Positions 1 to 13,476 of a DNA stretch of 64,000 nucleotides are shown here, piece after piece. The notes beneath the pieces are model-generated. The model did not search any database. It was not told where the DNA came from and saw only the letters and a list, made by a program, of their open reading frames with translations. Both the position numbers and the translations under genes were made by a program. Within the stretch, counting starts at the first letter, position 1. Each line of letters begins with the position of its first letter. Source of the DNA: Chrysoporthe austroafricana (lineage: Eukaryota > Ascomycota > Sordariomycetes > Diaporthales > Cryphonectriaceae); the NCBI GenBank assembly GCA_001051155.2, contig JYIP02000003.1, forward strand, positions 2,728,001-2,792,000, given 5' to 3'.

Positions 1-1471
1 AGGGCGTGGCTAGAGGAATAAGAACGAACTTCTGCATCACTGTGCTTCAGCAGAACGGTGGAGAGGCCTATGTTATCGTTGGGTGTATTCCGGATGGCAG
101 TCTTCTACCTTGCAAGCAATTTATAGCTACATTCCAAAGAGACGGCTACCACTTGGTAGAAGCGCATACCTTGCCTTTACGAATTATTTGTCTCGGAAGA
201 TGCTCACATTACTGCCTATTTTCCCTCTTGGCAAGAAGTTACACAAGCGAGGGTGCTCGCGAGCGCTAAACCCTTTTCCATCCCAATCACAGTATGGCTT
301 CCCATTGTTATGAGCCCACAACATACCCTCTGTAAAGCCAATAGGATAAAACAACTCAGAATTAGAAGACATATCTCGGTCAGCAGAAAGTACGAAGCTT
401 CTCGCCCATGTAGATGAGTCAAAAAGTTGTATTGAATATGCAAAGGAAACGGTGGGTCACGCCGAGATCAACATAATGGGCCTGGAAGAGCTCAGCTTCT
501 CTATAAACTTGGGTATCACCATAGGTCCGACCCGTCTGCAATTCGCTGACATACTGTTATTTTGCTGCAGAGTGAGTAGAGCTTCCAGTGTTTACTGGTG
601 AAGCCAACGGGTATAGGCGCTTCATGTGTGTTCTTTAGAACACTCCCTGCCGCCTCGTCTTCCATTCTAAGGTCGCTTGAACTTCTCGGTGGCCTTGGTA
701 AGAGATCCAATGCGTATACCGTGGCTGAGATGTTCATATAGTCTGAGAGCTTGAACCGCCGAAATTGGCGTTCTTCTTCCACGGAATCTTCTTCTTCTTG
801 CGAGCTTCCATTGGTGTTCGATTTCTAAACGATATCAAGACGATTACTCCACAGGCTCGTCATGAAACTAAACGTAGCCAAATCGCACAAAACAAGGAGG
901 TGGCAGGGGTCATCGCTCCCGAATATCACAGTGCCATGCGTGACGCTCTTGCGAGCTCATCTTTGCGCTCCACGTGCCGCCTTCTCGATCGCAGCTTGGA
1001 CTACAACACAACGGCTTGGGCGGCTCTATTAACGAAACGCTTGGATGCATCTATTGGAAAAATGATATAAATGGAAAGTCATTATGTGATGGGGACTAGC
1101 CGTGATTGGAGATTTGCATCTGAGTCTTTTCAGGCTTCGGCACGAATCAACCATCCTTGGGGTCGCGGGCCGGCGCTAGGTAAGTTGGCGAATGGCTACT
1201 CGAAGAAGATGATATTAAGGAAGAAGCTCGGAGTGGATATGTGGGAACGATCATTTTGAATGATTGGTGGTAGACCTCGTTCGGAGGGAGACATTGTAAG
1301 ATTTGAAAGGTACAAGATGATACTAATGTGCGCCCATCAGGAAAACCATGCCCATGAGATATGAGCTACGCGGTTTCTCTTGACACCTAACGGTAGAACG
1401 GTACACAATGGCCGCGGCGAATAACACCTTGTGTATTAATGCAAGCATGTGGCTGAAGCGTCGCCGGCTAC
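1..1471. other. No gene recognised
   Basis: Only short overlapping open frames occur on both strands, the longest about 100 codons (765-1070, +), and none has a recognisable domain or convincing splice pattern. The 3' end of the minus-strand CUS1 gene lies at 1472, so part of this stretch is probably its 3' UTR and downstream spacer. An exon of a gene lying left of the window cannot be excluded. Confidence 0.5.
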
Positions 1472-3361
1472 TTAAAATCTGTACTTGGCCTCCTTCTTCT
1501 TGTCGCCGCCCGACCGCCTCTCTTCATCTCGCTTGATTCTCTTCCGACTCTCTTGTGCTATCATCTCAGATAAATCATCGTCGTATGATTGCCAATTCTT
1601 GCCGATGCCCTCTTCCTTCCGACCCTCCTCGAACCTCTTGCGTAGCTCGTCTTTGCTGATGCCGTCATGACTCGCTAGAGCCTCAGGGTCAAGCGCAACA
1701 TCAACATCCCCCGGCTTCTTGCGTTTGCGGCTGTCATCCTCCTGCCCAAGCATAGGCATGCCACTCTTGTTCCTGGAAAGATCGTATACCCTATCACTAC
1801 CGAAGAAGCCCTCTGCGCGGGATTGCCTCTCAGGAATGACCTGATATGCAGGACGGGGTCCTGCCACACTCTCCTCGGTCTCGTAGCCCCGGCGCTGCTT
1901 TCTGAGATCGAATTCGCCTGCCATACTGCTCTCAACACCGCTGGGACCGTGATAGTCCGTCGGTACGGAGCTGACGAAGCCACCAGGTGTTTCCAGCCCT
2001 CCGGGCGTCTGCAGGCCGCCTGGAACATTGGCATCTTCCTCCTCCTCCTCCTCCTCCTCCTCTTCAGACTCTTCTTCCTCAGATTCCTCCGGCGGCTTCA
2101 ACTCACCCCAGAGTGCCCGGTCGATAGGCTCTGCCTGGGGCTGTGCTGCTTGTAGCTGTGCCTGAGCCGCAGGGTTGCCAGCCGTGACGCCGAATATGTC
2201 ACCACCATAGATGGGCCGGTTGTACTCATCTACCGGTGGTTTCCCCCACTGTCCAGGCCCGAAGCCCCAAGATGCACCGGGCGGCAGGGGTGCGTTAAGA
2301 CCAGGTATCTTTAACAGAGGATAGGACGGCGGAGGCCCCACGCGCTGTTGTTGCAATAGCCATGGCGGTGGGAACCCAGGCTGCATCCCCAGAGCGTCTC
2401 GTAACGAGTCGCTGACCTCCCCAGGCTTGAAGTATCTGTAGTCGGCTTCCCATTCCTTACCCTCATGGTAGAGGTCTCCGAAGCGGGTCAGGTCTGGCTT
2501 TGTCTGAAAGCGGAAGAAGGCGTCGTAGAGCTTTTGGTAGTCAATATCGAGCTTCCCCATCTTTCCTTGCACCCGCTCCCTCTGCTTCTGCTTCAGTGTC
2601 TGCTCGGCTTGCTTCTCCAGAACGGCATCCCGCATTTCGGTGATGCCCGTATCTGTAATGAACTTTGGAAGCTTGAACGGAGGCTTCTCAATACCTCGCT
2701 TGCTGGACAGGTATTCCCGCTTCAGAGACCAGTGGCCAGGAACGGGGACGACGTTTCGCTGCGCCTTGATCTGAACCAGGAGCCGCGGATCCGTAGACGA
2801 GGGGTCTTGCCACTCAACTACTTCAGGGTTCCTCACCAGGGCCTTTAGTTCCGCGATCGAGAGCTTGTTCAGTTTCTTCCTCTTCTTTCTTGACATCTTG
2901 GGCTGCCCATTCTGCTCGTCCTCGCTTGGTATGTCATCGTCCTGGTCCCAGAACGTGAACCCCTGGTTGCCGGCGTTTGCCTCCCGCTGCACGTCGTTCT
3001 CTTCCAGGTCCGAGCCGAACCTCTGAAAGATGTTCTTGTATTCAGCGAACGCCGGGTCATCGTCGTCGACTGCGAGGTTGATGGGAACGTCTGCAGCCGC
3101 CTCTTCTTTGGCATCTGGATCCTTCTTGACCTCCACGGCGTCGGCTGGTGCTGAAGACTCGTCTCCGTTGGTCTCGGTCGGACCGTCTCTCTGAGTCTCG
3201 TTCTCTTCGGTTGGCTTCGTGGCCGCCTGAGCTGTATGGTTAGCACCTGCGTTCACCTCGGTCTGGGGCTTGCTGCGCGCGCTCACCTCTGCCTGCGCCT
3301 TCTTCTGCTCCTTCTTCTTTGCGCGGCGCATTTGGTTCTTGGTCATCTTTGGAGCCGCCAT
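1472..3361 (-). CDS. CUS1: Splicing factor 3b subunit 2 (U2 snRNP, SF3B2/Cus1)
   Basis: Single exon, 629 aa. The family is a subunit of the SF3b complex of the U2 snRNP, which holds U2 at the intron branch site during spliceosome assembly in the nucleus. The start is placed at MAAPKMTKNQ because the basic N-terminus typical of the family begins there; the frame stays open 105 codons upstream, but that stretch has no family resemblance. Seen in order: a lysine-rich N-terminus, an acidic region, a basic patch RKKRKKLNK near residues 158-166, the DUF382 core at about 165-290 (beginning LSIAELKALV, with VPVPGHWSLKREYL inside), a proline-rich PSP domain at about 300-350, and a run of glutamates near 425-445. 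The C-terminus is basic (RKRIKRDEERR). It is divergent from the SLY41-like gene, with 621 bp between the starts. Family identity is very secure. Confidence 0.95.
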   Translation of the reverse strand: MAAPKMTKNQMRRAKKKEQKKAQAEVSARSKPQTEVNAGANHTAQAATKPTEENETQRDGPTETNGDESSAPADAVEVKKDPDAKEEAAADVPINLAVDDDDPAFAEYKNIFQRFGSDLEENDVQREANAGNQGFTFWDQDDDIPSEDEQNGQPKMSRKKRKKLNKLSIAELKALVRNPEVVEWQDPSSTDPRLLVQIKAQRNVVPVPGHWSLKREYLSSKRGIEKPPFKLPKFITDTGITEMRDAVLEKQAEQTLKQKQRERVQGKMGKLDIDYQKLYDAFFRFQTKPDLTRFGDLYHEGKEWEADYRYFKPGEVSDSLRDALGMQPGFPPPWLLQQQRVGPPPSYPLLKIPGLNAPLPPGASWGFGPGQWGKPPVDEYNRPIYGGDIFGVTAGNPAAQAQLQAAQPQAEPIDRALWGELKPPEESEEEESEEEEEEEEEEDANVPGGLQTPGGLETPGGFVSSVPTDYHGPSGVESSMAGEFDLRKQRRGYETEESVAGPRPAYQVIPERQSRAEGFFGSDRVYDLSRNKSGMPMLGQEDDSRKRKKPGDVDVALDPEALASHDGISKDELRKRFEEGRKEEGIGKNWQSYDDDLSEMIAQESRKRIKRDEERRSGGDKKKEAKYRF

Positions 3362-3982
3362 GTTGACGGTAATTTGGCCGGCAGAGCCGACTGACCAGGC
3401 CCGAGAAGCCTTCCGTGGATGCAAGGAAGCAGGCGACAACCAGAATGTCGATGACGCGTGGGGTCGACGTGTTGGTGGGTGAGCAAGAAGAGTTGAGCCA
3501 GCCGCTTTTCCCAGAGTCGCGAGTTGCCAGCCGTGTTCTGAGCTCAGGTAGTATTTTAGCGAATCTTGGTACAAAGTACCTGCGCTGGGGCCCGCGACCC
3601 AGAGGGCCACCCCCCACTGCTGTTCCATCGATCCCGCCAAGTCCCAATCAGGCTTGGCGGCGACTACCTGACGCATCCCTGCCGTACATTTTTATAGCTG
3701 GGACGGTCTGCAATCACCAACTGACTGACTCCCCTTGTAACCTGTACACGATCGCATCATCGCCGCCTACGCAGCGTCGCCCCCTTCACAATCCCTTGCC
3801 TCGAATTTCCTACAAACTATCAATGGCGCGGCTTGCAACGGCCTGAGACCAAAAAAAGAGCAAAAGAAATGTTGCGGTAGACGCGCCGTCTTCCTTTTCA
3901 CGCCCACCTCTGTCGCTCGTTCAATCGCAGAACAACCTCCCCCTCCGAGTCCGCCCTCGATCCTGTCCCTCCCTCCAACGCT
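3362..3982. promoter_or_regulatory. Divergent intergenic region between CUS1 and the SLY41-like gene
   Basis: This 621-bp stretch separates two start codons facing away from each other, so it must hold both promoters. Pyrimidine-rich sequence precedes the SLY41-like start. I could not pick out a TATA box or a named binding site with confidence. Confidence 0.5.
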
Positions 3983-5769
3983 ATGCCACACTCGACTGCT
4001 TCTGGTTCAGAGCAGCGCGCTCCGTCGCAGGGCCGGTCCAAGGGTCCTCGTGATGCTAGTGTCGACTCGCGCGAGGCTGCAACTGAGAAATTCCCCGATT
4101 TCGAATCGTCGTCATCAATAGCAACGTACAATGTCAGCCCTGCGCAGGGACGCTCGAATGGCAGGCCAAACGGTTACGTAAATGGCGGCACGCACCTCTC
4201 CGGGGACCATTGGCGGCCTCGAAGGGAGAGCTCTGCGCGAGGAGGGAGATGGGCGCCTTCACTGCCAGGTCAGCCGATGCGTGGACATGGTCGACAGAAG
4301 AGCATTAATGATACGCTCCGGGATATCAGGGCGCGCGGCGGGAGTGTCAGCCAGAATGCACATGAGCTCGCAGACGCGCTCCGGGCGCCCGTCTCCCCAA
4401 AACTCATAGTACGACCCTTTCGGACTCCACGCCGTCCCCGTACACTCGTGCTGATTACAACAAACTGTAGATACTATGTATTATGTGGTATGCCTCCTCG
4501 GCATTGACCAATACGTCAGCCAAGTCCATCCTCAATGCCTTCGACAAGCCGGCCACCTTGACTATGATTCAATTCCTCTTCGTCTCGGGCTATTGCATGC
4601 TATTCTCATGGGCTGCCGCCACGTTTCCGGCCGTCAAAGCCGCAGTGCCAGCATTAAAATATGGAATCCGCCCGCCGAGTGTGGAAGTCATCCGGACGAC
4701 GATGCCTCTGGCGCTCTTCCAGGTCGGAGGGCATCTGTTGAGCTCCAACGCGACTTCTAAGATACCCGTGTCCCTCGTCCATACGATCAAGGGACTGTCG
4801 CCACTCTTCACCGTAGTGGCTTACCGCGTCATCTACGACATTCGATACCCTGTGGCGACCTACCTATCCTTGATACCATTGACCATTGGCGTCATGCTCG
4901 CTTGTTCTGGAAGCCACTCCTTCGGCGGACAGCTGCTGGGGATCATCTATGCCTTCCTAGCTACACTCATCTTCGTCACGCAAAACATCTTCTCCAAGCG
5001 GCTGTTCAACGAGGCCGCCCGGGCCGAGGCCGAAGGAATGACTACGACAACGCGGACGCTCGACAAACTGAACCTCCTCTGCTACTCATCGGGCCTTGCC
5101 TTCGTGCTCACGGCGCCCATCTGGCTCTGGAGCGAGGGGTTCGGGATCCTCGGGGACTTCCTCCACGATGGATCCGTCGACTTGGAGCAGGGCCCAAACA
5201 CCTTCGATCATGGCCGGCTGTTTGTCGAATTTGTCTTCAACGGTAGTTTTCACTTTGGCCAGAACATTCTGGCCTTCGTCCTTCTTTCCCTCGTGTCTCC
5301 GGTCACGTACTCCGTTGCGAGTCTCATCAAACGGGTCTTTGTCATTGTCGTTGCTATCGTGTGGTTCCGCTCGCCAACCACGAGGATCCAGGCCGTCGGC
5401 ATCGCTCTCACCTTCCTCGGACTGTACCTCTACGATAGGAGTAGCGAGAAGAACAAGGCCGACAGGAAGGCGCGCACCATGACAGAAAGCAGGAGCACGC
5501 CTCTGCTACCACTCAACGCGTCCGGGAACCTGGCAGTGAACCAGAGCGGGACGGGCATGTTTGAGAGCCCATCGTCTATCGCACCAGCGCCAAGTGTGCA
5601 CCCATACACCAACGGTTACTCGGTCGGCAGCGGCGATGACAGCAAGAAGTCTGACGACCCCGTGCCCTCGAGGACGAGGGCCCAGAGCAATGCGCAGTGG
5701 CTTCCGCCTGGCACGAAACAGGAAGACACCTGGAGGCTTGGTGACAAGGGGGTTAACGTAGCTGCATAG
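3983..5769 (+). CDS. SLY41: ER membrane transporter of the DMT/triose-phosphate transporter family (Sly41-like)
   Basis: Two exons, 3983-4408 and 4471-5769 (574 aa). The 62-bp intron starts GTACGA and ends CTGTAG with a CTGAT branch. The join restores the first membrane helix, giving a WYASSALTNTSAKSIL stretch, a hallmark of this transporter family. The first 140 residues are serine-rich and probably cytosolic. About eight to ten hydrophobic helices follow, ending with the conserved block FGQNILAFVLLSLVSPVTYS and IKRVFVIVVAIVWF. A roughly 100-residue polar tail closes the protein. Yeast Sly41 is an ER/Golgi solute carrier first found as a suppressor of loss of the Rab GTPase Ypt1; the transported substrate is unsettled. 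The family call is firm; equivalence to Sly41 rests on the pattern of the last helices and the long polar ends. Confidence 0.85.
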
Positions 5770-6311
5770 ATTGCCGTGCTCGCGTCTACTTGCTGATTTC
5801 GTGGGGCTTTGATCATCGTTCGGCACGGCTTGGCTACAGGGAATTTTGTGTAAATAAGGAATGGGCATGAGATATCAACGGCAATTCTGAGGGCTGGCGT
5901 TGGGTAGTAGTTCCAGGCACAAGGGTATCCGTTTTCCATGAACTAGATACTGGGGTTTTACAGCACGGTAGACGTCCAACAAAAGGCGCTCATTTTGAAT
6001 CAAGTTCATGCCACTCATTTATCATTGGCAATATAGACCCTGTTTATTTCTTGAATAAGCCACAAGGGATCACCTCTGCCTTCCATTTAGCATTCCCAAA
6101 GCATGCCACGCGCAAAAACCTCTCTGTTAAGTCCCATCTATACGCCTGCTCGACCGTCCACACCGTCTGGTCTCGACACCTTTCTCCATGTTAAAGCGGG
6201 AGTAAAACACACGAGATCTGCGCACAAAGATCACATCACTGTTCAAGACCATCTGCCAGTCGACTTGGGGAACCTGGGCTGTCATTATCCCAACAGCTTC
6301 AGGTCTGCGGT
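5770..6311. other. Convergent intergenic spacer
   Basis: This lies between the 3' ends of the SLY41-like gene and ORC5, so both 3' UTRs and terminators are expected here. No gene is seen. Confidence 0.5.
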
Positions 6312-7936
6312 CTACTCGACCAGCCACTCTTCGACCTCGACTCCCCTGCTCCGGCCCAGACTCCTGACTATCTCCCACCCTACATTCACCCTCCACTTCC
6401 CGCCCCGGTCCAGAGGATCGCCGCCGCCGCCGACGCGCACAAGCAGCCGCAGGGAAGCCAGCGTGGCCAGTGCCATGCCCACGTCCGCGTCCGCTCCGGA
6501 AACACTGCCGCCGTCCCCCCACTCGTTCCGCACGGCCACGAAGATGGCCATCATCCGCTCCAGCACGAACGCGTGCGCCCCGAGCAGCTTCCGCGCTATC
6601 TTGCGGTGCCTGCTCCTCGGTCCGCCGGTGCGCGCCGCCCCGCCGGCCACAGAGAGCCCGCCGCCCCGCCGCTTCCGCCTACCGTGGTGGTACGTCGAGA
6701 AGAGCGTCAGGTCGTGGCGCGTAGCACTGTGGGAGGCGAGATAGGCGGCAATGAGGAGTATGCGGGCCGTCGTCGGGAGGAGCGCGGCGAGGCTGGTCCG
6801 CGAGATGGCCGCCTGAGGAGCTGCCGGTAACCTGGCCTCCTCCTTCTCGGCTTGCGGCCTGGCCAGACCCTCGTTCCTGCGCCTCACGATGCCCGGGTCT
6901 AGCAGCGACTCGTCCTGAAAGTGCCTGCGCGCGGCGATGAGCAGCTTGGAGAAGTCTTTGACCGCGAGGTTTCCCTCGCGGATCGGCGTCGTAAAGCGCC
7001 GCCAGAGAGAGTTACATGCGAGCTGGAGGGCGGGCAGGGTGCGTGCGGCCGACCTGGTCAGGGCATCGTGGGCGGCCCCGCAGAAGCGCTTCCAGAGGTC
7101 GGCTGTCTCGGCAGCCGTGGCATTCGGCAGGGCTGGAGGCGGCGTGGTCGAGAGGATCCTGACGAACTCAGCCTTGTCGTAATTGGGAAAGTGCACATGG
7201 GTGACGAATGTGGTGAGCAAGGCATTGGGCGGCGGATTGGTCACAACGAATACCGTCGTGAGACGGGGAATCTGTGGATCCTTGTCAATATCCGGACCGT
7301 CCGTAGGGGCTGCGGGGCTCGTATCAACCCACGATCTCTGACAGCCTGGCTAAGGCAGGGAGAAGGGTGGGAGGCGCTTCTCTCTGACGATCTATGCCGT
7401 CGAAGACGAGGACGAAGTGGCGCCTCTCGGGTTGCGGCGCGTACACGAGCATCCTGGACAGCTCAAACGTCAACTGGGCTAGGTTCTCGCACCGTGAGCT
7501 GGCCGAGCCGAGGCCGATGGCTCCTGCAACCTTCCGAACAGTCGTCTCGAGGAGGTGCCTCCCCGTCACACACTCGGCGGACTTGACTATGGCATACTGG
7601 AGCCTGTCGTTGCCGTCGTCGTTGCCGTCGTCGTCGTCGTCGTCAGCGTTAGCGTTGGAGCGAGCCTGAACCAGCTCCTGGAGCAGGGCTGACACGACGG
7701 CGCTCTTGCCCGTAGCTTCTGTGCCGTACACTATACAGTTCCGACATGAGGCAGCCCGTGGCTGTCAGGCTGTCAGCAAGAAGGACTTGTCCAGAAGGGA
7801 GGGAGAGGGTGCGCTGCGGGCGGGGACTCTTCAAACTCACGTCTAACAGGACCGCAAGGGCTTGAATCTGGGGGTGACGACAGGGAAACCTGTCGTCGAG
7901 GATGGACAAGACCAGCTCGTCCGGGAGCTGAGACAT
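6312..7936 (-). CDS. ORC5: Origin recognition complex subunit 5
   Basis: Three exons on the minus strand: 7841-7936, 7333-7761 and 6312-7271 (494 aa; yeast Orc5 is 479). Introns of 79 bp (GTGAGT...CTGACAG) and 61 bp (GTGGGT...CCACAG) are both in phase 0. ORC5 is an AAA+ family member of the six-subunit complex that marks replication origins. Seen: the N-terminus MSQLPDELV, a Walker A motif GTEATGKS at residues 45-52, a Walker B-like VLVFDGID at 149-156, and the C-terminal ORC5 block LLIAAYLASH followed by a basic RRKRRGG patch. An aspartate/asparagine-rich insertion at about residues 72-84, coded by a GTC-type trinucleotide run at 7602-7651, sits just after Walker A and is unusual. The fit of the joined IPRLTTVFVVT strand across intron 2 supports the splice choice. 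Confidence 0.88.
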
Positions 7937-9286
7937 GTCTACCGGCGCGCTCACCCTCTCCTGTCTGTCTGTCGTTGTACCGAGGCTCTGGAGCAGGACG
8001 ACCCGCAGGACGACCCGCAGGTCCTCACGGTGCCTGCGGTGCCCACGGTGCCTGCGCGTGACCCAGGCTGGAGACGCGTCAAGGGTTAGGGTACACGAAC
8101 ACCTAGCCAAGTGTTATACCCGGCTGGATCCAGTCCCTAGTCTGTAGGTTCTCTCCACAGCCACAACCAAGTATTGCAGGATCTCCAGGGTGTGCAGCTT
8201 CGGCTGTTCCAGGAAGCACAAAGGGGGGCGAGGGTGATATTCCTTGAGGCTGCTGGGCGAGAGGTTCTGTCTGTGTCTGTGGCCACCCAGGCATGCGCTA
8301 GGAACTAGGGCGCTACAAGAGGACTCACATAGGGACTGCGGAATACGTACGTACTGTGGTAGAAGCAGTGGGCGAGCAGAGCAACGACGAACAGTATCGG
8401 ATCTCGTCTCGATCTACCCAGAGTACAGTACGACCCCGAGTACCGCCTATTCTTACTATGTACCCTCCCATCTGCCAGGGCGCTACCAATCAGGCTAGGC
8501 TGTGGTATACCACCAGTAATTGGCCAGCAGCCTTGTCTCTTTGGCGGTACCCTGCCACTATGTGTGTACAAACGGATGTATGTATGCCTTGTGATTATGG
8601 GTACGTACTACGTGGTACATACATGCTATGGTAATTATATGGCAGGCCATCCACACATCCACACACGCGCGCACAATATGAGGGCGGTCCCCTGCGAGCC
8701 AGTTTCCAACAGACGGGGCCGTCTCGTGGCGTGACCAGGCAGCCCAGGAAATATCGTCCACAGGGACAGGGCAGCAAGGTGGGATGAACGAGGAGGGGAG
8801 TCGAGGGCACATAAGATCTGGGATGTGGACGAAGGAGTTGCTGCCGCCGCTGTTCCGCCCTGCGCTGCGGCCGGCATGCCGCTCGAACTGCAATAGCTAC
8901 CTCCGTCTGCCCCGAGCGCTGCCGTCGTAGGCTTCATCTTCGCTCACCATCCCTCATCACCGCGTTTGTCGCCCGGAGAACCCGCCACTGCCTGACCATA
9001 CTGACCATACCGCTCCCCCCTCGCTCGGCCACAGCGCGCGCACGAGTCCTCATACCAGACGGGACAGGGACACGCCCTCAGCCTGCACCAGGTCGTCAGT
9101 CAACGCTGGGGGCGACATCGTCCACGAGGCCGCCGCGCCGCCAGCCAGGCTCCAGACCGGCACAGCTGAGCCCGCCGAGGTACAGTCCCGTGCCGCGCGA
9201 GCCCTTCCTTTCCCTCCGGCGCTCGCGTCCCCCTCCCGCCGGCCGCTCATCTGCCCGGTAGCGACGGGGCCGTCGCTGTCGCTGCC
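7937..9286. promoter_or_regulatory. Divergent intergenic region between ORC5 and the zinc-cluster gene
   Basis: This 1.35-kb stretch separates the two start codons. A 12-bp unit GACGACCCGCAG occurs twice in tandem near 7998-8021, followed by GGTGCC repeats to about 8055. No gene was recognised, and the open frames are short and compositionally biased. Confidence 0.45.
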
Positions 9287-11008
9287 ATGCTGTCTGCCGA
9301 CCGGGATTCTCACGATCGCCTCCGTCAACCAGACGCGGCCCCGGTCCTCGTGCCGCCTACTCCCCCGGCTGAGGCCGAGGAGAGGCCTTATCACGCCAAG
9401 AGGCCCCATCGCAAGTCTCGTCTGGGCTGTCGCAACTGCAAGGCGCGCAAGGTCAAGTGCGACGAGAAGAAGCCCAGCTGCAAGAACTGCACCCTGAGGA
9501 AGGAGGCCTGTGTCTACCCGTCCCCATCGCAGCCTCGGCCTGGCGTGACCGCCGCGCGTCCTACGGGCGCCGACGCCGGCGCCTCCGCTGTCTCGACGCC
9601 AGCTGCACCTACGCCGGCCCCCGCCCCGATCTCGACCCCCCCAGCCTCGGGCTCGACCCCGCCGCCCGGCCGTCTGCGCGTGGTCCCTCTTCCCGCCTCG
9701 CCCGCGGCTGCGTTGCTAGGGGCGTCCACGTCGCTCGTGCCAGCGCGGCGACCACCAACGGCTCCGCGGTCCGGATCCCGCCGTGACCCTCGCGATGCCT
9801 CGTCTGCGGGCGGCGGCGGTGTCGAGCTCGTCGTCGTGAGCGAGCCGCCCGTCAGGTTTGGAGGGGCCGACGAGTACGACATGAAGCTGCTCTGGTTCTA
9901 CACTACAGAGACATACGCCTCCTTCTCCATCGAGGCCGGCAAGATCCCGCACATCGACGCCATCCTCAAGTCGAAGATCGTCCAGTTCGCCTTCCAGAGC
10001 CGCTTCCTGATGGACTGCATCCTGGGTCTCTCTGCCCAGCACATGCAGTTTCTGAACCTGCCGGTACCCGTGTCGAAATCACTGGGGTACAGGACGAGGG
10101 CGTTCGCCGGGTACCGTCAGGCCATCGAGAGGGCAGACCCAAAGGACTTCCCGGCCCTCCTCTCCTGCTCGCTCCTGCTGTGCGCCCTCTCGTCGGAGGT
10201 CTTCAGGGAGCGCGACATGCGGCCCCTGTATATCATAGATTGGATGGTGGTATGGCGCGGCATCGGTCTCATTTTTGAGCTCCTGCCGCCCGATGTCCTG
10301 GTCGAGTCAGGCCTAGAGAAGCTCTTCTCGCGGCCAGCCTTCGACCTCAACCAGGCGGCCTTGCATACACCGCCAAACTTGCTATTCATGGTCACCTCCA
10401 TCAAGGACGGCGATCGGGACTATCCCTACGCTGAAACGTACTACGACACCCTCAAGTACCTTGGTGGCCTCTATTGCGAGCTGGAGAACGGGTTCAGTCC
10501 CGTGCTCAGCCTGCGCATCATCACCTGGTTCACCTTCCTGCCGAAGCCCTTCATCGAGCTTGCCAAGAGGCGCCGCCCGAGGGCCCTTATCATCATAGCC
10601 CACTACCTCCCCTTCATGAAACTCGCCGAGAACGTTTGGTGGCTGTTTGGCATCGCGAACCGTGGAATCCGAGACATCATAGACCACCTGGCGACCGAGT
10701 GGCAGGACCTGCTCAACGTCCCTCGCATGGCCGTTCAGGTCTCCGACAGGGTCGAGCTGGCCAAGCTGATCCAGGGCAATCACGCATGGGAACCCTCGGC
10801 CGAGCGGTCTAAGATCGTGCCGAAGATGAACCTAGTCAACGACCAGGGCGAGCCGGTGTCGTATGTCAAGAACATGGGCTGGATTCCTGTTCAACAAGTT
10901 GCAAGATTCGAACCGGCCTGGCCGGCCGAGCCAGAAGGGATCGCACGGTCTGACGCCTCGGCCAGATGCCCAGTCTATCGCCAGGACGCCCCCCGGCGAG
11001 GCGGTTGA
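9287..11008 (+). CDS. Zn2Cys6 (GAL4-type) fungal transcription factor
   Basis: Single exon, 573 aa. The binuclear zinc cluster lies near the N-terminus with cysteines at residues 48, 51, 58, 65, 68 and 75 (spacing 2-6-6-2-6), preceded by the basic RPHRKSRLG. Such proteins bind DNA in the nucleus, often as dimers at CGG half-sites. A proline/alanine/serine-rich linker (about 78-180) follows. The remaining part (from about 190) is mostly helical, resembling the regulatory half of Upc2-like sterol regulators ([28 protein letters not shown]). The N-terminal [19 protein letters not shown] style is shared by that subgroup, but a role in sterol control is not shown by the sequence. The last 30 residues look unstructured, so a small 3' intron cannot be ruled out. 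The target genes are unknown. Confidence 0.88.
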   Translation: MLSADRDSHDRLRQPDAAPVLVPPTPPAEAEERPYHAKRPHRKSRLGCRNCKARKVKCDEKKPSCKNCTLRKEACVYPSPSQPRPGVTAARPTGADAGASAVSTPAAPTPAPAPISTPPASGSTPPPGRLRVVPLPASPAAALLGASTSLVPARRPPTAPRSGSRRDPRDASSAGGGGVELVVVSEPPVRFGGADEYDMKLLWFYTTETYASFSIEAGKIPHIDAILKSKIVQFAFQSRFLMDCILGLSAQHMQFLNLPVPVSKSLGYRTRAFAGYRQAIERADPKDFPALLSCSLLLCALSSEVFRERDMRPLYIIDWMVVWRGIGLIFELLPPDVLVESGLEKLFSRPAFDLNQAALHTPPNLLFMVTSIKDGDRDYPYAETYYDTLKYLGGLYCELENGFSPVLSLRIITWFTFLPKPFIELAKRRRPRALIIIAHYLPFMKLAENVWWLFGIANRGIRDIIDHLATEWQDLLNVPRMAVQVSDRVELAKLIQGNHAWEPSAERSKIVPKMNLVNDQGEPVSYVKNMGWIPVQQVARFEPAWPAEPEGIARSDASARCPVYRQDAPRRGG

Positions 11009-11912
11009 GAGCTATGCGCAGTCTGCATTGGACACGCCATCCACTATTCAAGGAGGAGACGCGGCGGGATCTCTGCCGAAATTCACCCTCGGCCGGATTG
11101 GTCGATGCCCAATCGCCGCGCCAGCGCACAGAGGGCCTTGCCTCGTTCTTGAGCTCCAGATGCAAGTGGTGCCTTTCTGAGCATCGGAACACGGCGGCGG
11201 CACCAGTCGGATCTGGTCTTCATACCAAGGGCGCAGACAACGCGCTGAGTCTCGACAAGGAGCAGGGTACTAGCAGGCCGACGCGGCTTGGCCACGCGCC
11301 GCAGTTTGGGTTCGTTCCTACTTTCCTGGGAGGTCGTTACTGTTGGCCGCGCGGACCGAAGCCGTCCATGATTGCAGGCGAGACTGAGCTATCGAGCCGC
11401 CTGTGCCAACTCTCCCGCCTGCAAAGTATGAGAAGATCTTGGTTTCGGTTTAAAAGTCCACCGATCGACCGGACTCCGAGCCCGTCCTTTCCGGCAAGAT
11501 GTCCTCATTCTATCAAGGATCAATATCTAGCCTAAATACGTTGTACACGGCGGTGGCCCAAGATTCACTGCCACGCTGCGGATCTTGACGTTGCAGCACG
11601 ACTGATGCTCATACTTGTCCACGTAGCCCGTTCTACATCTTGTACGAGACCTTGTGTTGCCATGTGCTTGACGGATGGGTTCAGGGCTCAGCATGCATCG
11701 CAGGCTCGTCTCACGCTCAGGATAGTTTAGTCAGTAGTTAGACCTTTCTGCGCCAGCAGGGATAATTGATCTGGATATCCGTATCACGCCGCCTAAGAAT
11801 TTACAGTGAACCATCTAGTACAAGACCCCATCCGTGCCATCATGAAGCTTTTGATGCCCTCCCCACCGAAACGCCTTGTCTCAGCCCCCGAAGCCCTACC
11901 TCCATCGCCTCC
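11009..11912. other. Convergent intergenic spacer
   Basis: This lies between the stop codons of the zinc-cluster gene and RVB2. Long open frames here (such as 10966-11535, +) are shadows without domain resemblance. Nothing else is recognised. Confidence 0.45.

Positions 11913-13476
<1,564 letters not shown>

Noticed and set aside
3362..3676. 105-codon N-terminal extension of CUS1 in the same frame
   Set aside because: It has no resemblance to the family, and the basic MAAPKMTKNQMRRAKKK start is typical; the stretch is better read as 5' UTR and promoter.
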